A stretch of DNA of 64,000 bases from Geobacteraceae bacterium (GTDB lineage: Bacteria; Desulfobacterota; Desulfuromonadia; Geobacterales; Geobacteraceae), in contig WSYB01000015.1 of the NCBI GenBank assembly GCA_009773645.1, forward strand, positions 23,130-87,129, written 5' to 3'. The notes beneath the pieces are model-generated. The model did no database searches and was not told where the DNA came from. It saw nothing but the letters and a program-made list of their open reading frames with translations. A program made the translations under genes and the position numbers. Below, piece after piece: positions 52,569 to 62,500 of the stretch; position 1 is the stretch's first letter; every line of letters begins with the position of its first letter.

Positions 52569-54098
52569 ATGCCCATCAGAAAAACCGCCGGATATGCCTG
52601 GAACATCATCAGTATGGTCGGGATGGTACTGGCGACTACCGCTACCTTTCTTATCATCGGCTTTCTGTCCTTTGAGGCAATTACCGGAACAGAACACCCT
52701 TATACCGGGTTGATGACCTATTTCGTTTTCCCCGGAATGCTGATAGTCGGCCTTTTACTGGTCCCAATCGGCGCAATACGGGTAAGAAACCAGCGCCGCA
52801 GAGAGCCATCTGCCGACATCCCCCCTTTCCCGCGGCTTGACCTTAACGACCCTCACAAGCGCCACCTGTTCATCTTTTTCAATGCCGCTACCGTCATCTT
52901 CGTGACCATTGTCTCTGTTGCTTCGATAAAGGGGTACGAGTTCACGGAATCCACCATGTTCTGCGGAGAACTGTGCCATCCGGTCATGGACCCGGAACAT
53001 ACCGCCTGGAGCAACTCGCCCCATGCCAAGGTCAGGTGCGTTGAATGCCATGTGGGCCCCGGCGCCGCCTGGTACGTGAAGGCAAAGATATCCGGCTTGA
53101 AGCAGCTTTATGCGGTGCTTTTCCATACCTACCCTGAAACAATCGAGACTCCCATAGAGAACCTGCGTCCTGCGCGGGACACGTGCGAACAATGTCACTG
53201 GCCGGAAAAATTCTACTCGGGACGGCAGAAGGTATTTTACCACTATGCTCCCAATGAGCAAAATACTCCGCGGGAAATCAACATGCTGATCAAGATCGGG
53301 GGCACCCCTAAATCACCCCATGCCATGGGCATCCACTGGCATATCGGAACCGAGGTATATTACATCGCGCGCGACAAGAAGCGTCAGGATATTCCATATA
53401 TCGCAGTCAAGGGCAAAGACGGAAAGATGATTGAATACCTGGACACCGATAAACCCATGACGAAGGAGGACATAGCAAAGGCCGAAAAAAGGCGTTTCGA
53501 CTGCATCGATTGCCATAACCGTCCGACCCATATCTACCGATCCCCCGGGCAGGAGATGGACGAGAACATCGTTTCGGGAAAGATCGATCCTTCCCTCCCT
53601 TATATCAAAAAAGTAGCGGTCGAACTCCTTGAAAAGCCTTACAAAACCAAGGATGAGGCGTTAACGGCCATCCCCAAAGGCATAATTGAATTTTACGCCA
53701 AAAACTATCCCGCGGTCAGCGTCAGAAAGACGGCCAGTATCAGCGACGCCGTGGAACATGTGAAAGACATCTATAACCGAAACTTCTTCCCCGCAATGAA
53801 GGTGTCCTGGAACACCTACCCCAACAACATCGGCCACTTCTATTCCCCAGGCTGCTTCCGCTGCCACGACAACAAGCACAAGACAGCGGACGGCAAGGTG
53901 ATTTCCAAGGACTGCAACCTCTGCCACACCGTCATAAGCCAGAAGCAGGAGAATATCCCTCCCGGCAGGCAGGTTAAGGATTTCGTCCACCCCGTTGATA
54001 TCGGTGACGAACTCATGAAAACCAACTGCAGCGACTGTCATAGCGCCGGCGGTGCGGATGTGCCGGGCGAAGGGGGCCACGGGGAGAAGAAGCACTGA
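52569..54098 (+). CDS. imcH: Seven-heme NapC/NirT-family inner-membrane cytochrome, ImcH-like
   Basis: 509 residues. Three hydrophobic helices (about 10-35, 48-70, 98-120), then a periplasmic domain. Heme sites: CGELCH (CX3CH, unusual), CVECH, CEQCH, CIDCH, CFRCH, CNLCH, CSDCH. Length, helix number and heme count match Geobacter ImcH, which passes menaquinol electrons to high-potential acceptors. RBS GAGGAG precedes the ATG. The symbol rests on architecture; another NapC-family paralogue is possible. Confidence 0.8.
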   Translation: MPIRKTAGYAWNIISMVGMVLATTATFLIIGFLSFEAITGTEHPYTGLMTYFVFPGMLIVGLLLVPIGAIRVRNQRRREPSADIPPFPRLDLNDPHKRHLFIFFNAATVIFVTIVSVASIKGYEFTESTMFCGELCHPVMDPEHTAWSNSPHAKVRCVECHVGPGAAWYVKAKISGLKQLYAVLFHTYPETIETPIENLRPARDTCEQCHWPEKFYSGRQKVFYHYAPNEQNTPREINMLIKIGGTPKSPHAMGIHWHIGTEVYYIARDKKRQDIPYIAVKGKDGKMIEYLDTDKPMTKEDIAKAEKRRFDCIDCHNRPTHIYRSPGQEMDENIVSGKIDPSLPYIKKVAVELLEKPYKTKDEALTAIPKGIIEFYAKNYPAVSVRKTASISDAVEHVKDIYNRNFFPAMKVSWNTYPNNIGHFYSPGCFRCHDNKHKTADGKVISKDCNLCHTVISQKQENIPPGRQVKDFVHPVDIGDELMKTNCSDCHSAGGADVPGEGGHGEKKH

Positions 54099-54232
54099 TT
54101 CCGGCAATGATTCATCAGTGCGGCAGGCCGCTGAGGGATTATCCCGGCGGCCGCTTGACTCTTTCCGGGGTATTGCTATATTTGTGGAAGTAACAGGATG
54201 AGAATTCCATACTCTCCATGAAGGGGGACAAC

Positions 54233-54694
54233 ATGAAGAAAAGGCTCATGGCGATTTTACTGACGGCTGCGGCTCTTGCACTTTCCGGCTGCGCCGGCCA
54301 CCATAAATGGCATGTCCGGGATGCGGCGGAACGGGTCAAGACCGCCGACTGGGCAAAGATGGATACGGCTACCGTGACCATGACCGAATTCGCCTACAAC
54401 CCTCCGACTCTGGTGTTCCGCCAGGGGACCCCCTATAAGCTCGTCATCGAGAACAAGGGTACCCAGAAGCACTATTTCACCGCCGAAAGCTTCTTCAGAT
54501 CAATTGCGACCCGCAAACTCCAGTCCAATACCGACGGGGAAGTCAAGGCACCGTACTTCAGCGCCATCGAGGTCTATCCGGGGCGTTCCCTCGATCTCTA
54601 CTTCATCCCGGTCAGGCAGGGAACCTATGATCTGCACTGCACCATGGAGGGGCATGCCGGCAAGGGAATGAAAGGAGAAATCCGGATCGAGTAG
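54233..54694 (+). CDS. Cupredoxin-domain lipoprotein
   Basis: 153 residues from the Met with GGGGG upstream. Lipobox LSGC. A cupredoxin fold: FAYNPPTLVFRQGTPYKLVI, His in QKHYFTAE, and the type 1 copper loop C-TMEG-H-AGKG-M, giving Cys, His, Met ligands. Likely a blue-copper-like electron carrier or copper protein at the inner or outer membrane; its place after the imcH-like gene fits electron transfer. Confidence 0.85.
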   Translation: MKKRLMAILLTAAALALSGCAGHHKWHVRDAAERVKTADWAKMDTATVTMTEFAYNPPTLVFRQGTPYKLVIENKGTQKHYFTAESFFRSIATRKLQSNTDGEVKAPYFSAIEVYPGRSLDLYFIPVRQGTYDLHCTMEGHAGKGMKGEIRIE

Positions 54695-54732
54695 CGCCAT
54701 CACCCGAACCGGTGCCTGCAGCAATGACCACC

Positions 54733-54775
54733 AACCGCCTTTGCCGGATTTTGCCGGCGGGGCGGTTTTTTCTTT
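54733..54775 (+). terminator. Intrinsic terminator after the cupredoxin lipoprotein
   Basis: AACCGCC...TTGCCGG with TTGCCGGCGGGGCGGTT, followed by TTTTTTCTTT. Confidence 0.75.
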
Positions 54776-54837
54776 AATGAAGCGATGGAATCACGTAAGA
54801 TGTACGAAATTTCAGTGTCACCGAAGGACTGACAACC

Positions 54838-56520
54838 ATGATCCAGCTCGTCGACATCAGCCGCCAGCACGGCTCGCAGATTCTTTTTCAGAACGCCTCC
54901 TTCCAGATCCTCCCCGGCACCCGCAGCGGCCTGGTCGGTCCCAACGGCGCGGGGAAGACCACCATCTTCCGCCTCATCACAGGCGAGGAGCACGCCGATG
55001 CCGGCGAGATCGTCATCCCGAAAAACACCGTGATCGGCTACTTCTCCCAGGATGTCGGAGAGATGGCCGGCCGCTCGGCGCTGGAGGAGGTGATGGCCGC
55101 AAGCAGCGTCACGGTACGTCTCGGCGAGGAGCTGAGGCGGATGGAAGCGCAGATGTGCGAGCCGATGGAGGACGGTGCCATGGCGGCGCTTTTGGATCGC
55201 TACGGCGAAGCCCAGGCCGAGTTCGAGCACCTCGGCGGCTACGACTTGGAGAGCCGGGCACAGACGGTGCTGACCGGCCTCGGCATCGGACCGGATGCCT
55301 ATAATCGGCCGGTGGAGGCCTTCAGCGGCGGCTGGAAGATGCGCATTGCCCTGGCCAGCATCCTCACCCTTAATCCCGACGTCCTCCTCCTCGACGAGCC
55401 GACCAACCACCTCGACGTCGAGTCGATCATCTGGCTGGAGGAATGGCTCGCGACCGAGTTCAAGGGGATGCTGCTGATGACCAGCCACGACCGCGAGTTC
55501 ATGAACCGCACCGTGAGCCGCATCGTAGAGGTCGCCAACCGGACCATCACCACCTACAGCGGCGACTACGACTTCTACCTGCGCGAGCGGGAGATCCGGC
55601 ACGAGCAGCTCCTGGCCAGCCACCGCCGCCAGCAGGAGATGCTGGCCAAGGAGGAGGAGTTCATCGCCCGCTTCGCCGCCCGCGCCTCACATGCGGCGCA
55701 GGTGCAGTCGCGGGTGAAGAAGCTGGAGAAGATCGAGCGCATAGAGATTCCGCCCGAGCAGCGGACGATCAGGTTCGAGTTCCCCCAACCGCCGCGCAGC
55801 GGCGACGACGTGGTCAGGATGGAGAATTTGGCCAAAGTCTGGGAACTCCCGGAAGGGGGCGAGAAATCCGTCTTCGGCGGGGTTTCGGGGCTGATCCGGC
55901 GCGGCGAGAAGATCGCCGTGGTCGGGGTGAACGGCGCAGGGAAATCGACCTTCCTCAAGTGCCTGGCCGGCCAGACCGGGCCGACCACCGGCAGCGTCGT
56001 CATCGGCGCCAACGTCAACCATGGCTACTTCAGCCAGCACGCCATGGAGACCCTCGACCCGAAAAAGAGCGTCTTCGAGACGGTGCAGGACACCCTTCCC
56101 CAGGCCTCCATCGGCGTGCTGCGCAACCTCTGCGCCGCCTTCTTGTTTCAGGGGGATGCCGTGGACAAGCGCATCGACAAGCTCTCCGGCGGCGAGAAGA
56201 GCCGCCTGGTGCTGGCCACCCTGCTGGGACGGCCGATCAACTTTCTGATTCTCGACGAGCCGACCAACCACCTCGACATCCAATCGCGGGAGATCCTCCT
56301 CGACGCCCTCAAGGAGTTTACCGGCACCGTGGTCCTGGTCAGCCACGACCGCCACTTTCTGCGCGCGCTGGTCAACCGGGTCGTCGAGATCGACCACGGC
56401 GAGATGCGCATCTACGCGGGGGATTACGACTACTACCTGCACAAGAGCGGGCGAGCGACTCACGCGGGGGACATGGGGGCCGCGGGGTATGGGGGGCATT
56501 CTATACCCCTTCGGCAATAA
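54838..56520 (+). CDS. ABC-F family ATPase
   Basis: 560 residues with two ATP-binding domains and no membrane segments. Walker A: GPNGAGKTT (about 40) and GVNGAGKST (about 363). Signatures: FSGGWKMR and LSGGEKSR; Walker B: LLLDEPTNHLD and LILDEPTNHLD. The linker between domains (HRRQQEMLAKEEEFIARFAA) is the ABC-F interdomain arm. Members act on ribosomes or related complexes. YheS/Uup-like by eye. Confidence 0.93.
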   Translation: MIQLVDISRQHGSQILFQNASFQILPGTRSGLVGPNGAGKTTIFRLITGEEHADAGEIVIPKNTVIGYFSQDVGEMAGRSALEEVMAASSVTVRLGEELRRMEAQMCEPMEDGAMAALLDRYGEAQAEFEHLGGYDLESRAQTVLTGLGIGPDAYNRPVEAFSGGWKMRIALASILTLNPDVLLLDEPTNHLDVESIIWLEEWLATEFKGMLLMTSHDREFMNRTVSRIVEVANRTITTYSGDYDFYLREREIRHEQLLASHRRQQEMLAKEEEFIARFAARASHAAQVQSRVKKLEKIERIEIPPEQRTIRFEFPQPPRSGDDVVRMENLAKVWELPEGGEKSVFGGVSGLIRRGEKIAVVGVNGAGKSTFLKCLAGQTGPTTGSVVIGANVNHGYFSQHAMETLDPKKSVFETVQDTLPQASIGVLRNLCAAFLFQGDAVDKRIDKLSGGEKSRLVLATLLGRPINFLILDEPTNHLDIQSREILLDALKEFTGTVVLVSHDRHFLRALVNRVVEIDHGEMRIYAGDYDYYLHKSGRATHAGDMGAAGYGGHSIPLRQ

Positions 56521-56555
56521 GAATATTTGCCGCCGGGAATTCGGTGAGATGTCGA

Positions 56556-56948
56556 TTACGACAGGGGAAAGAGCGTGATCTTTGCCGGTTTGCGCAAGGC
56601 GTCAAAATGGGAGTCGAGGGTTGCCAGTTGGGCGCGGCCAGCGGCAGCGGCTTTGGCAATGAAACAGTCGGCCAGCCCAATGGTCAGCCCTTTGCGGCGC
56701 ATGGCAAACGACAGACGGCCGGCATCTTCCCACAGTTGCGGGGTTTCCGGCAGAAATGGAAAGACGTGGGGGAAATCGCCGAGAACAGACAATTCCTTTT
56801 CAGACTTGGCTCCCTGCATCAGTTCAGCCAGAATGAGACCAACACAGCAGACCCGCTCTTCGTCGATCAGTCGCGCCACGATACCGTAGCAAGGTTCATG
56901 CTTACGGAAAAACTCGATCCAGACCGATGTATCTACCAGAACGTCAGC
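56556..56948 (-). CDS. PIN-domain toxin (VapC-like, second)
   Basis: 130 residues from a TTG at 56948 that overlaps the antitoxin stop. VLVDTSVWIEFF, LAELMQG, GLADCFIAKAA and LATLDSHFD supply the acidic PIN residues. The longer frame upstream lies inside the antitoxin gene. Confidence 0.85.
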   Translation of the reverse strand, partial: ADVLVDTSVWIEFFRKHEPCYGIVARLIDEERVCCVGLILAELMQGAKSEKELSVLGDFPHVFPFLPETPQLWEDAGRLSFAMRRKGLTIGLADCFIAKAAAAGRAQLATLDSHFDALRKPAKITLFPLS

Positions 56949-57153
56949 CAAGGCGGCTGTCTTCGTGACGGAGTTCGGAAGCGTCCGTTGTAAATTCCAT
57001 CGCACCGGCCATTGACTTAATCCGTGCCGCCTTGCGCAGCCGGATCTCGTCTTTTATTGCTGTGATCACCGCTTCAGTTTTACTTCGTGCGTCCACCAGG
57101 GACATCAATTCGGTCAGGAGATCCTGAGGGAGCGTCACCGTTGCACGTGCCAT
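56944..57153 (-). CDS. VapB-like antitoxin (ribbon-helix-helix)
   Basis: 69 residues. ARATVTLPQDLLTELMSLVD is a ribbon-helix-helix opening with a Thr-rich strand; AITAIKDEIRLRKAARIKSM follows as the toxin-binding helix. Overlaps the PIN gene by 5 nt. Likely autoregulates the pair. Confidence 0.82.
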   Translation of the reverse strand: MARATVTLPQDLLTELMSLVDARSKTEAVITAIKDEIRLRKAARIKSMAGAMEFTTDASELRHEDSRLG

Positions 57154-57387
57154 AGAGATTCCTCCACTGTTCGATTTCGCATGAAATATGATAGCATTTT
57201 TGTGCTAAGATTCAACACAAATTTTTTGATAAATATGTGCAAGTACTTACAAGGTATGCCAGGGGACGGCCTAGGGGACGTTCTCGGCCTGGACGGGCCT
57301 GGGGGACATTCTGTCTATTCAAGGCGCTCGATGCTTATGGGCCATCCCTGAGATCAGGCTTTGGTAATGGCAATTCCTTCCTGCAAA
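57154..57387. other. Gene-free spacer with GGGGAC-rich mobile-element-like sequence
   Basis: No gene seen. CTAGGGGACGTTCTCGG and GGGGGACATTCTGTC units at 57270-57320 resemble the GGGGAC-type sequences that often flank REP-associated transposases, so this may be a decayed mobile-element edge between the core genes and the Rhs locus. Confidence 0.35.
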
Positions 57388-57747
57388 CTATTTTCCCAAA
57401 AATTTTGTACTGAGAAAAGAACCAAAATATGCAGCTAAAAGACAGGGTATAAGGATAATTGCATGGAAAATTAATCCAAGAGGAAGTAAATTCCAATTAC
57501 CTATAGCGATGCTTAGCCCCATAAATATCTGAGATACTATAATGTATAAAGCTCCCCGAAATGGCGTCCTAGGAAAATAAAATCCAAAACAAAAAGAGGT
57601 TATTATAATAATTGGATATCCAAACCACCAGTAATACACGTGGGATTGAGGATCTGTTTGGCCAGTTATTAATCTCATTATAAACCAAATACTAACTCCA
57701 GAGAGAATGGAAACTATAAATACAAAAATATTACTATTCTTAGCCAT
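57388..57747 (-). CDS. Putative immunity protein to the phospholipase tip (four-helix membrane protein)
   Basis: 119 residues with four hydrophobic helices (about 8-26, 40-58, 65-90, 93-115), AT-rich unlike the Rhs genes. Directly downstream of the Rhs tip carrying the PLA2 motif, the usual place for the immunity gene of that toxin. No family recognised; the immunity role rests on position. Confidence 0.6.
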   Translation of the reverse strand: MAKNSNIFVFIVSILSGVSIWFIMRLITGQTDPQSHVYYWWFGYPIIIITSFCFGFYFPRTPFRGALYIIVSQIFMGLSIAIGNWNLLPLGLIFHAIILIPCLLAAYFGSFLSTKFLGK

Positions 57748-57782
57748 ACGTATACACCGCCCAATAAATTACATAATATAAA

Positions 57783-59021
57783 TTAAAGCCTTGATTTTGG
57801 CTCACACCCTGGAGGTTCACATTTAGTTTTTCCTATATTATTCATAATACAATCAACTGCTTTGCTGTTACATCGTTGGCAACCCGCATCATTACCAATA
57901 ATATTACCAAGCCATGAAGAAGCGTTGCAACCATTACGTTCATAACAGCGGTCATGCTCCTGGCAACACTTTTTGGTGCACTTGGAACTGTTTAAAACTC
58001 CGGCAGGAGCACTGCATACCTGATCTTGATCTTCAAAGCCTGGCACAATGTTACCATTACTCCAGGAACCAGAAGCACCAGCAAGCCCTTTTACATCAGT
58101 AAGCCGTAAAGAATTATTAAAAACATACCCGTAAATATTAATACCCCCCCTTATCCCAATCGGATCCGCCTCAACATACCTCCCAACCCCGGGATTATAA
58201 TCCCTGAAGTAATTGTAATGCAGACCTGATTCGCTATCATAATACTGGCCGGGGAAGCGGAGATTGTTTGTAATCGTTGATGACGGATCAATTGTCGCTT
58301 CGCCAAACGGTTTATACTCCGCACTCCATACGACTGCGCCTGTCCCATCCGTCATCTTCTGCGGAGTTCCGAGATGATCGTTGAGGTAGTAGTAAGTGTT
58401 CGTGCCTTCAATCTTTGCAAGGGGTTGGGAGTTCAGATAGACGTACTCTGCCGTGATCGTTCCCGTGCTGTTCGATTCCGCAATAATCTGGCCGTTTGTG
58501 CTGTAGTGAAAGATGGTTGCTTGTCCATTCACTGCTTTCTTCGCCCGCTGGCCGTTGCCGTTGTAAGTATAGCCAGCTGTCACAGCGCCGTCAACAATCT
58601 GGATCAGCCGTTGGTTCTGGTTGTATGTGTACTGCCTCGCATTCTCTGTCGCGGTGTTTCCGTTTGCGTCAAATGTAAATGAATATGATTCTGCGCCGGT
58701 GATACCGGTAAGCTTGTTCGTGCCGGTCTGGTACGCATAGGTGTTTGTACCGACGTTGGTCTGCGTCTGCCGGTTCCCCACACCGTCATAGGTCCAGCCG
58801 AGTGCCCCCCACAGCCCTGTTGCAGTAGCCGTTGCCAGCCTGTCAAGCGCGTCGTAGGTGTACGATTTGTTCTTTGTGGAATCGAGATTGTTGGTGATGG
58901 CGGTGATGTTGCTGTTGGCGTCTTCCGTGTAGGCGAGGCTGACGACCGTGCCGGCAGTGATGCCTGCTATGCGGTATTGGTTGTCATAGGTGATCGATCC
59001 GCCAAGCCCGTTGCCGTGCAC
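57783..59021 (-). CDS. Orphan Rhs tip fragment with phospholipase A2-like toxin domain
   Basis: 412 residues. Residues 1-300 are RHS/YD repeats ending in the Rhs core box (GRYVEADPIGIRGGINIYGY), colinear with the full Rhs encoded upstream; the N-terminus is cut at GNGLGGS. The variable C-terminal 100 residues contain KCCQEHDRCYERNGC, which fits the PLA2 histidine-site pattern C-C-x-x-H-D-x-C, and a later CQRCNSKAVDC helix where the second-site Asp appears as Asn. No signal peptide. Typical displaced rhs-CT cassette; it could be a reserve tip for recombination. Whether it is translated is unclear (GTG start). Confidence 0.8.
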   Translation of the reverse strand: MHGNGLGGSITYDNQYRIAGITAGTVVSLAYTEDANSNITAITNNLDSTKNKSYTYDALDRLATATATGLWGALGWTYDGVGNRQTQTNVGTNTYAYQTGTNKLTGITGAESYSFTFDANGNTATENARQYTYNQNQRLIQIVDGAVTAGYTYNGNGQRAKKAVNGQATIFHYSTNGQIIAESNSTGTITAEYVYLNSQPLAKIEGTNTYYYLNDHLGTPQKMTDGTGAVVWSAEYKPFGEATIDPSSTITNNLRFPGQYYDSESGLHYNYFRDYNPGVGRYVEADPIGIRGGINIYGYVFNNSLRLTDVKGLAGASGSWSNGNIVPGFEDQDQVCSAPAGVLNSSKCTKKCCQEHDRCYERNGCNASSWLGNIIGNDAGCQRCNSKAVDCIMNNIGKTKCEPPGCEPKSRL

Positions 59022-59074
59022 AGTGGGTCACAGTGGGGAACGTCTCCTTGTCTTCCTATGGTTTTAGTGCCAAG

Positions 59075-59539
59075 TTATTTGTTAGGACTAATTTCCTTTT
59101 TGCTTATTTTCCATAACACTGCCCATAGAATTATTCCAGTCAGTACAGGCCTAATTATTTTTATATAAATTATCCAGTTCGATTCTATTGTAGTTATCTG
59201 TGGAATGAGTCTCAATATAGATATTAAAATAAATGACGCAATGGATAACAGTCCATATTTATTAGCCATTTTATCAAATATAAACTTAATAATTAATGAT
59301 GTTAATACAGAAACAATAATAGCAACTATAACTATTTCTAAACAATTGAATAAAATTACTTTCCACACTATCTCAACTGATTTTTGATCTTTAAAAAATT
59401 CTGCTGGTATTGCAAGTATTATTGGTCGTAGTACCGCCCTTGTAATAATACAACCATAATAGAACATTATGCCTGTTATTATTGCAATACACCATGACAA
59501 CACCCTATTGTTTTGTATGTAATTTACAGTGTTTGGCAT
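59075..59539 (-). CDS. Putative immunity protein to the main Rhs tip (four-helix membrane protein)
   Basis: 154 residues, about 30 percent GC, four hydrophobic helices (about 12-32, 58-85, 95-112, 125-145). Lies 21 nt after the full-length Rhs stop on the same strand. AT-rich base use unlike the Rhs gene, as is usual for recently acquired immunity genes. No family recognised. Confidence 0.6.
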   Translation of the reverse strand: MPNTVNYIQNNRVLSWCIAIITGIMFYYGCIITRAVLRPIILAIPAEFFKDQKSVEIVWKVILFNCLEIVIVAIIVSVLTSLIIKFIFDKMANKYGLLSIASFILISILRLIPQITTIESNWIIYIKIIRPVLTGIILWAVLWKISKKEISPNK

Positions 59540-59560
59540 TTTGTCACCTCAATATATTGA

Positions 59561-62500
59561 TTATCTGCATTCCATAACGGTCTTCCATTCTTCGCACCAA
59601 CAATCCGTGCCAATATCTTTCACAAACCAAGGGCCTTTTGAAGGACAGCTTGCATTTTTATTGCAATTTATTTTCACACATTTATTGATCGGTCTATAAA
59701 CACAATCCGGATCACCTAGATTAAAGCCGGGGATCTCTCCTAAATTATCTAATGCGCCTTTCGGCTTCGAATTGCCTGGCTTAGCTGGCTTATTTGGCCT
59801 ACTACGAGCCAATCCCTCTGGATCAATCCAGTTAATCGGATTATTTTGGACATAAACGAAGAGATGATTTTCACCGCGCTTGATTCCAATCGGGTCCGCT
59901 TCGATATACCTCCCGATCATCGGATTATAATTCCGGAAGTAATTATAATTCAAGCCTGTCTCTTCATCAAAATACTGGCCCGGGAAACGAAGGTTGTTCA
60001 TGGTCGTCGATGACAGATCAATTATCGCTTCTCCAAATGGTTTATACTCCGCGCTCCACACGACAGCGCCGGTGTTATCCGTCATCTTCTGAGGAGTTCC
60101 GAGATGATCGTTGTGATAATAGTAAATATTCGTCCCCTCGATCTTGGCTAACGGCTGACCGTTGAGATACACATATTCGGCGGTAATTGCGCCTACGCTG
60201 TTCGATTCTGCTATGAGTTGGCCGAGGCTATAATGAAAGATCGTAGTCACACTATTCACGACTTTCTTAACCCGCTGCCCATTCCCGTTATAAGTGTACG
60301 CACTCGACATTGCGCCGTCTGCCACCTGTATCAGCCTTTGGTTCTGGCTGTAGATATATTGGCGTGTATCTTCCGCTATTATGTTTCCGTTGTTGTCATA
60401 TCCAAAGGATTTGCCGCCCACGCTGGTCAGCCTGTCCGTATTGGGCGCGTAGATGTAACTGTTCGATCCTTCCGTCAATCTATTACCCACTCCATCATAA
60501 GTCCATGCGAGCGTACCCCACGACCCCGTCCCGCCAGTTAGTCTGTCGAGCGCGTCATAGGTGAACGTTTTGTTCTTCGTTGCGTCGAGACTATTTGTGA
60601 CACCGGTGATATTGTCGTTAGCGTCATCAGCATAGCCGAGGTTCATCACAGCCCCTGCCGTAATGCTCGCAACTCGATATTGATTGTCATACGAGATCGA
60701 ACCGACAATCCCATTCCCGTAAGTGATACTGCTCATTCCGCCGTAGGGTTTGTAGCTAATATTCGATGCGAGATTCGCTGCGTTGTTCAAGACACTGTTC
60801 ACTTTATCGTTTGAATAATTGGATGTGATCACCCTTCCGCTCGGGTAGGTGGTGGTCCTGGTGTTGCCGTTCATATCGAAGCTGTACTGGATGACATAAG
60901 CAATGCCGTCGATGGTTCGCGTCTTCTTAGCTATCTGCCCCTTATTTGTGTACTCGTAGTTGGTGCTGCCACTTTGGTCGGCGACTGCGCAAAGCCGTCC
61001 CTTGCCATTGGGGCAGGTGTCATAGGTGCAGGTGATTGCTGGGTCTGAGGGATAGGTTATTCTGGTAAGACGGTTGAGTGCGTCATAGGTGTAGGTGATG
61101 GTGATACCCTTGGCATCGGTCTTGGTTATGAGATTCCCTGCCGGATCATAGCTGTAAGTGGTGGTGCCGGTGTCGGGGGACACGGTGCGGTACAGCCTGC
61201 CCTTGTCGTCGTGGCTGTAGCTGGTGGCGTTATTGTTGGCATCGCTGACGCTGGTCTGATTGTTGTTTGTGTCATAGCCGAAGCTGGTGCTTATGTTCCC
61301 TGGCTGGAGGGTTGCGGAAAGCCTGTTCAGGGGGTCGTAGGCATGGGTGGTGCTGTTCCCTTTCGGGTCTTTCACGCTTATCCGATTGCCGAGTGAGTCA
61401 TAGCTGTTCTGGGTATACGTGCTGTCCGGGTTGAGACTCTTTGTCAGCCGGTTCAGCGAGTCATATTGATAGCTGACTGTCTTTTGCAGTGCGCCGGACG
61501 GGTCTTTGATCTCTTCCTTGAGCCGGTTTCCTTCACTGTCATAGCTGTAGTTGATGCTGTTATTGAGGCTGTCGCTTATCTTTATCTGCTTGCCGTTGGC
61601 ATCATAACCATAGTCGATCCTGTTCCCTTCCGGGAGAATGATATGGTCGATCCGGCTGGTAGCCCCGCCGCAGCTCGTGCAGCCGCCGCCGGTGTAAGCG
61701 TACTCCGTAACTGCGGTGTCGCCGGGGGCCTTGATGGTGAGAACCCTTCCGACGTTGTCATAAGTGTAAATGGTGGTGTTGCCGTTTGGGTCGGTAACGG
61801 TGCCGGGGTTGCCCAAACTGTTGTAATTGCCGTAAGTGGTGGTGCCAATCAGTGGCTCTGTTTTTGTGAGGCGGTTGCCGCTGGCATCGTAGGTAAAGGT
61901 GGCAACGTCCTGCACATCGGTGCGCGGGCCGTCGATCTTGGTAATGCGACCATTGCTGTCGTATTCGTAAGTAGTCGTGTAGCCGTACGGCGTGCCGGTC
62001 CCCAGGAGGCCGGTTTCGGTGGTGCTCGTGAGGTTCCCTTTGGGGTCGTATGCGTTGGTTGTCACCTTGTTCTGATTGGGATCGACGACGCTCTTGACGG
62101 TTTCGGTCAGCACCTTGCTGAATTGGGGATGATAGGTGTTGGTAGTGGTTTTCTCTATTGGTGTCCCTGCCGCCTCAGTCTTGGTCAGCATGTTCCCCTT
62201 GTCATCATACGTGAAGTTGGTGGCGGTTTTCAGGACCAGGTTCGGCGTTGCGACCGTGCCGGTGTTTTCCCAGTGCTCTTCGCGGGTGATGTTCATTCTG
62301 GCGTCGCGGGTGTATCTGGTCTCGTTGCCGAAGGTGTCGGTGACCTTGATCGGCTGCCCCTGGCTGTCGAATTCAACGGTGCGGATGTTGGTGTTGAGGA
62401 GCGTGCCGGCGCTATCCTTGATGGTGGTGGTGACCTTGGTCTTTTGGGCCGGAACTGTGTATTCGATGTCGATGACGCCGGTGCCGTGGGTCTGTCTGAT

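Noticed and set aside
54700-56993. Long frames on both strands across the ABC-F gene
   Set aside because: GC-rich shadow frames; only the frame with Walker and signature motifs is coding.
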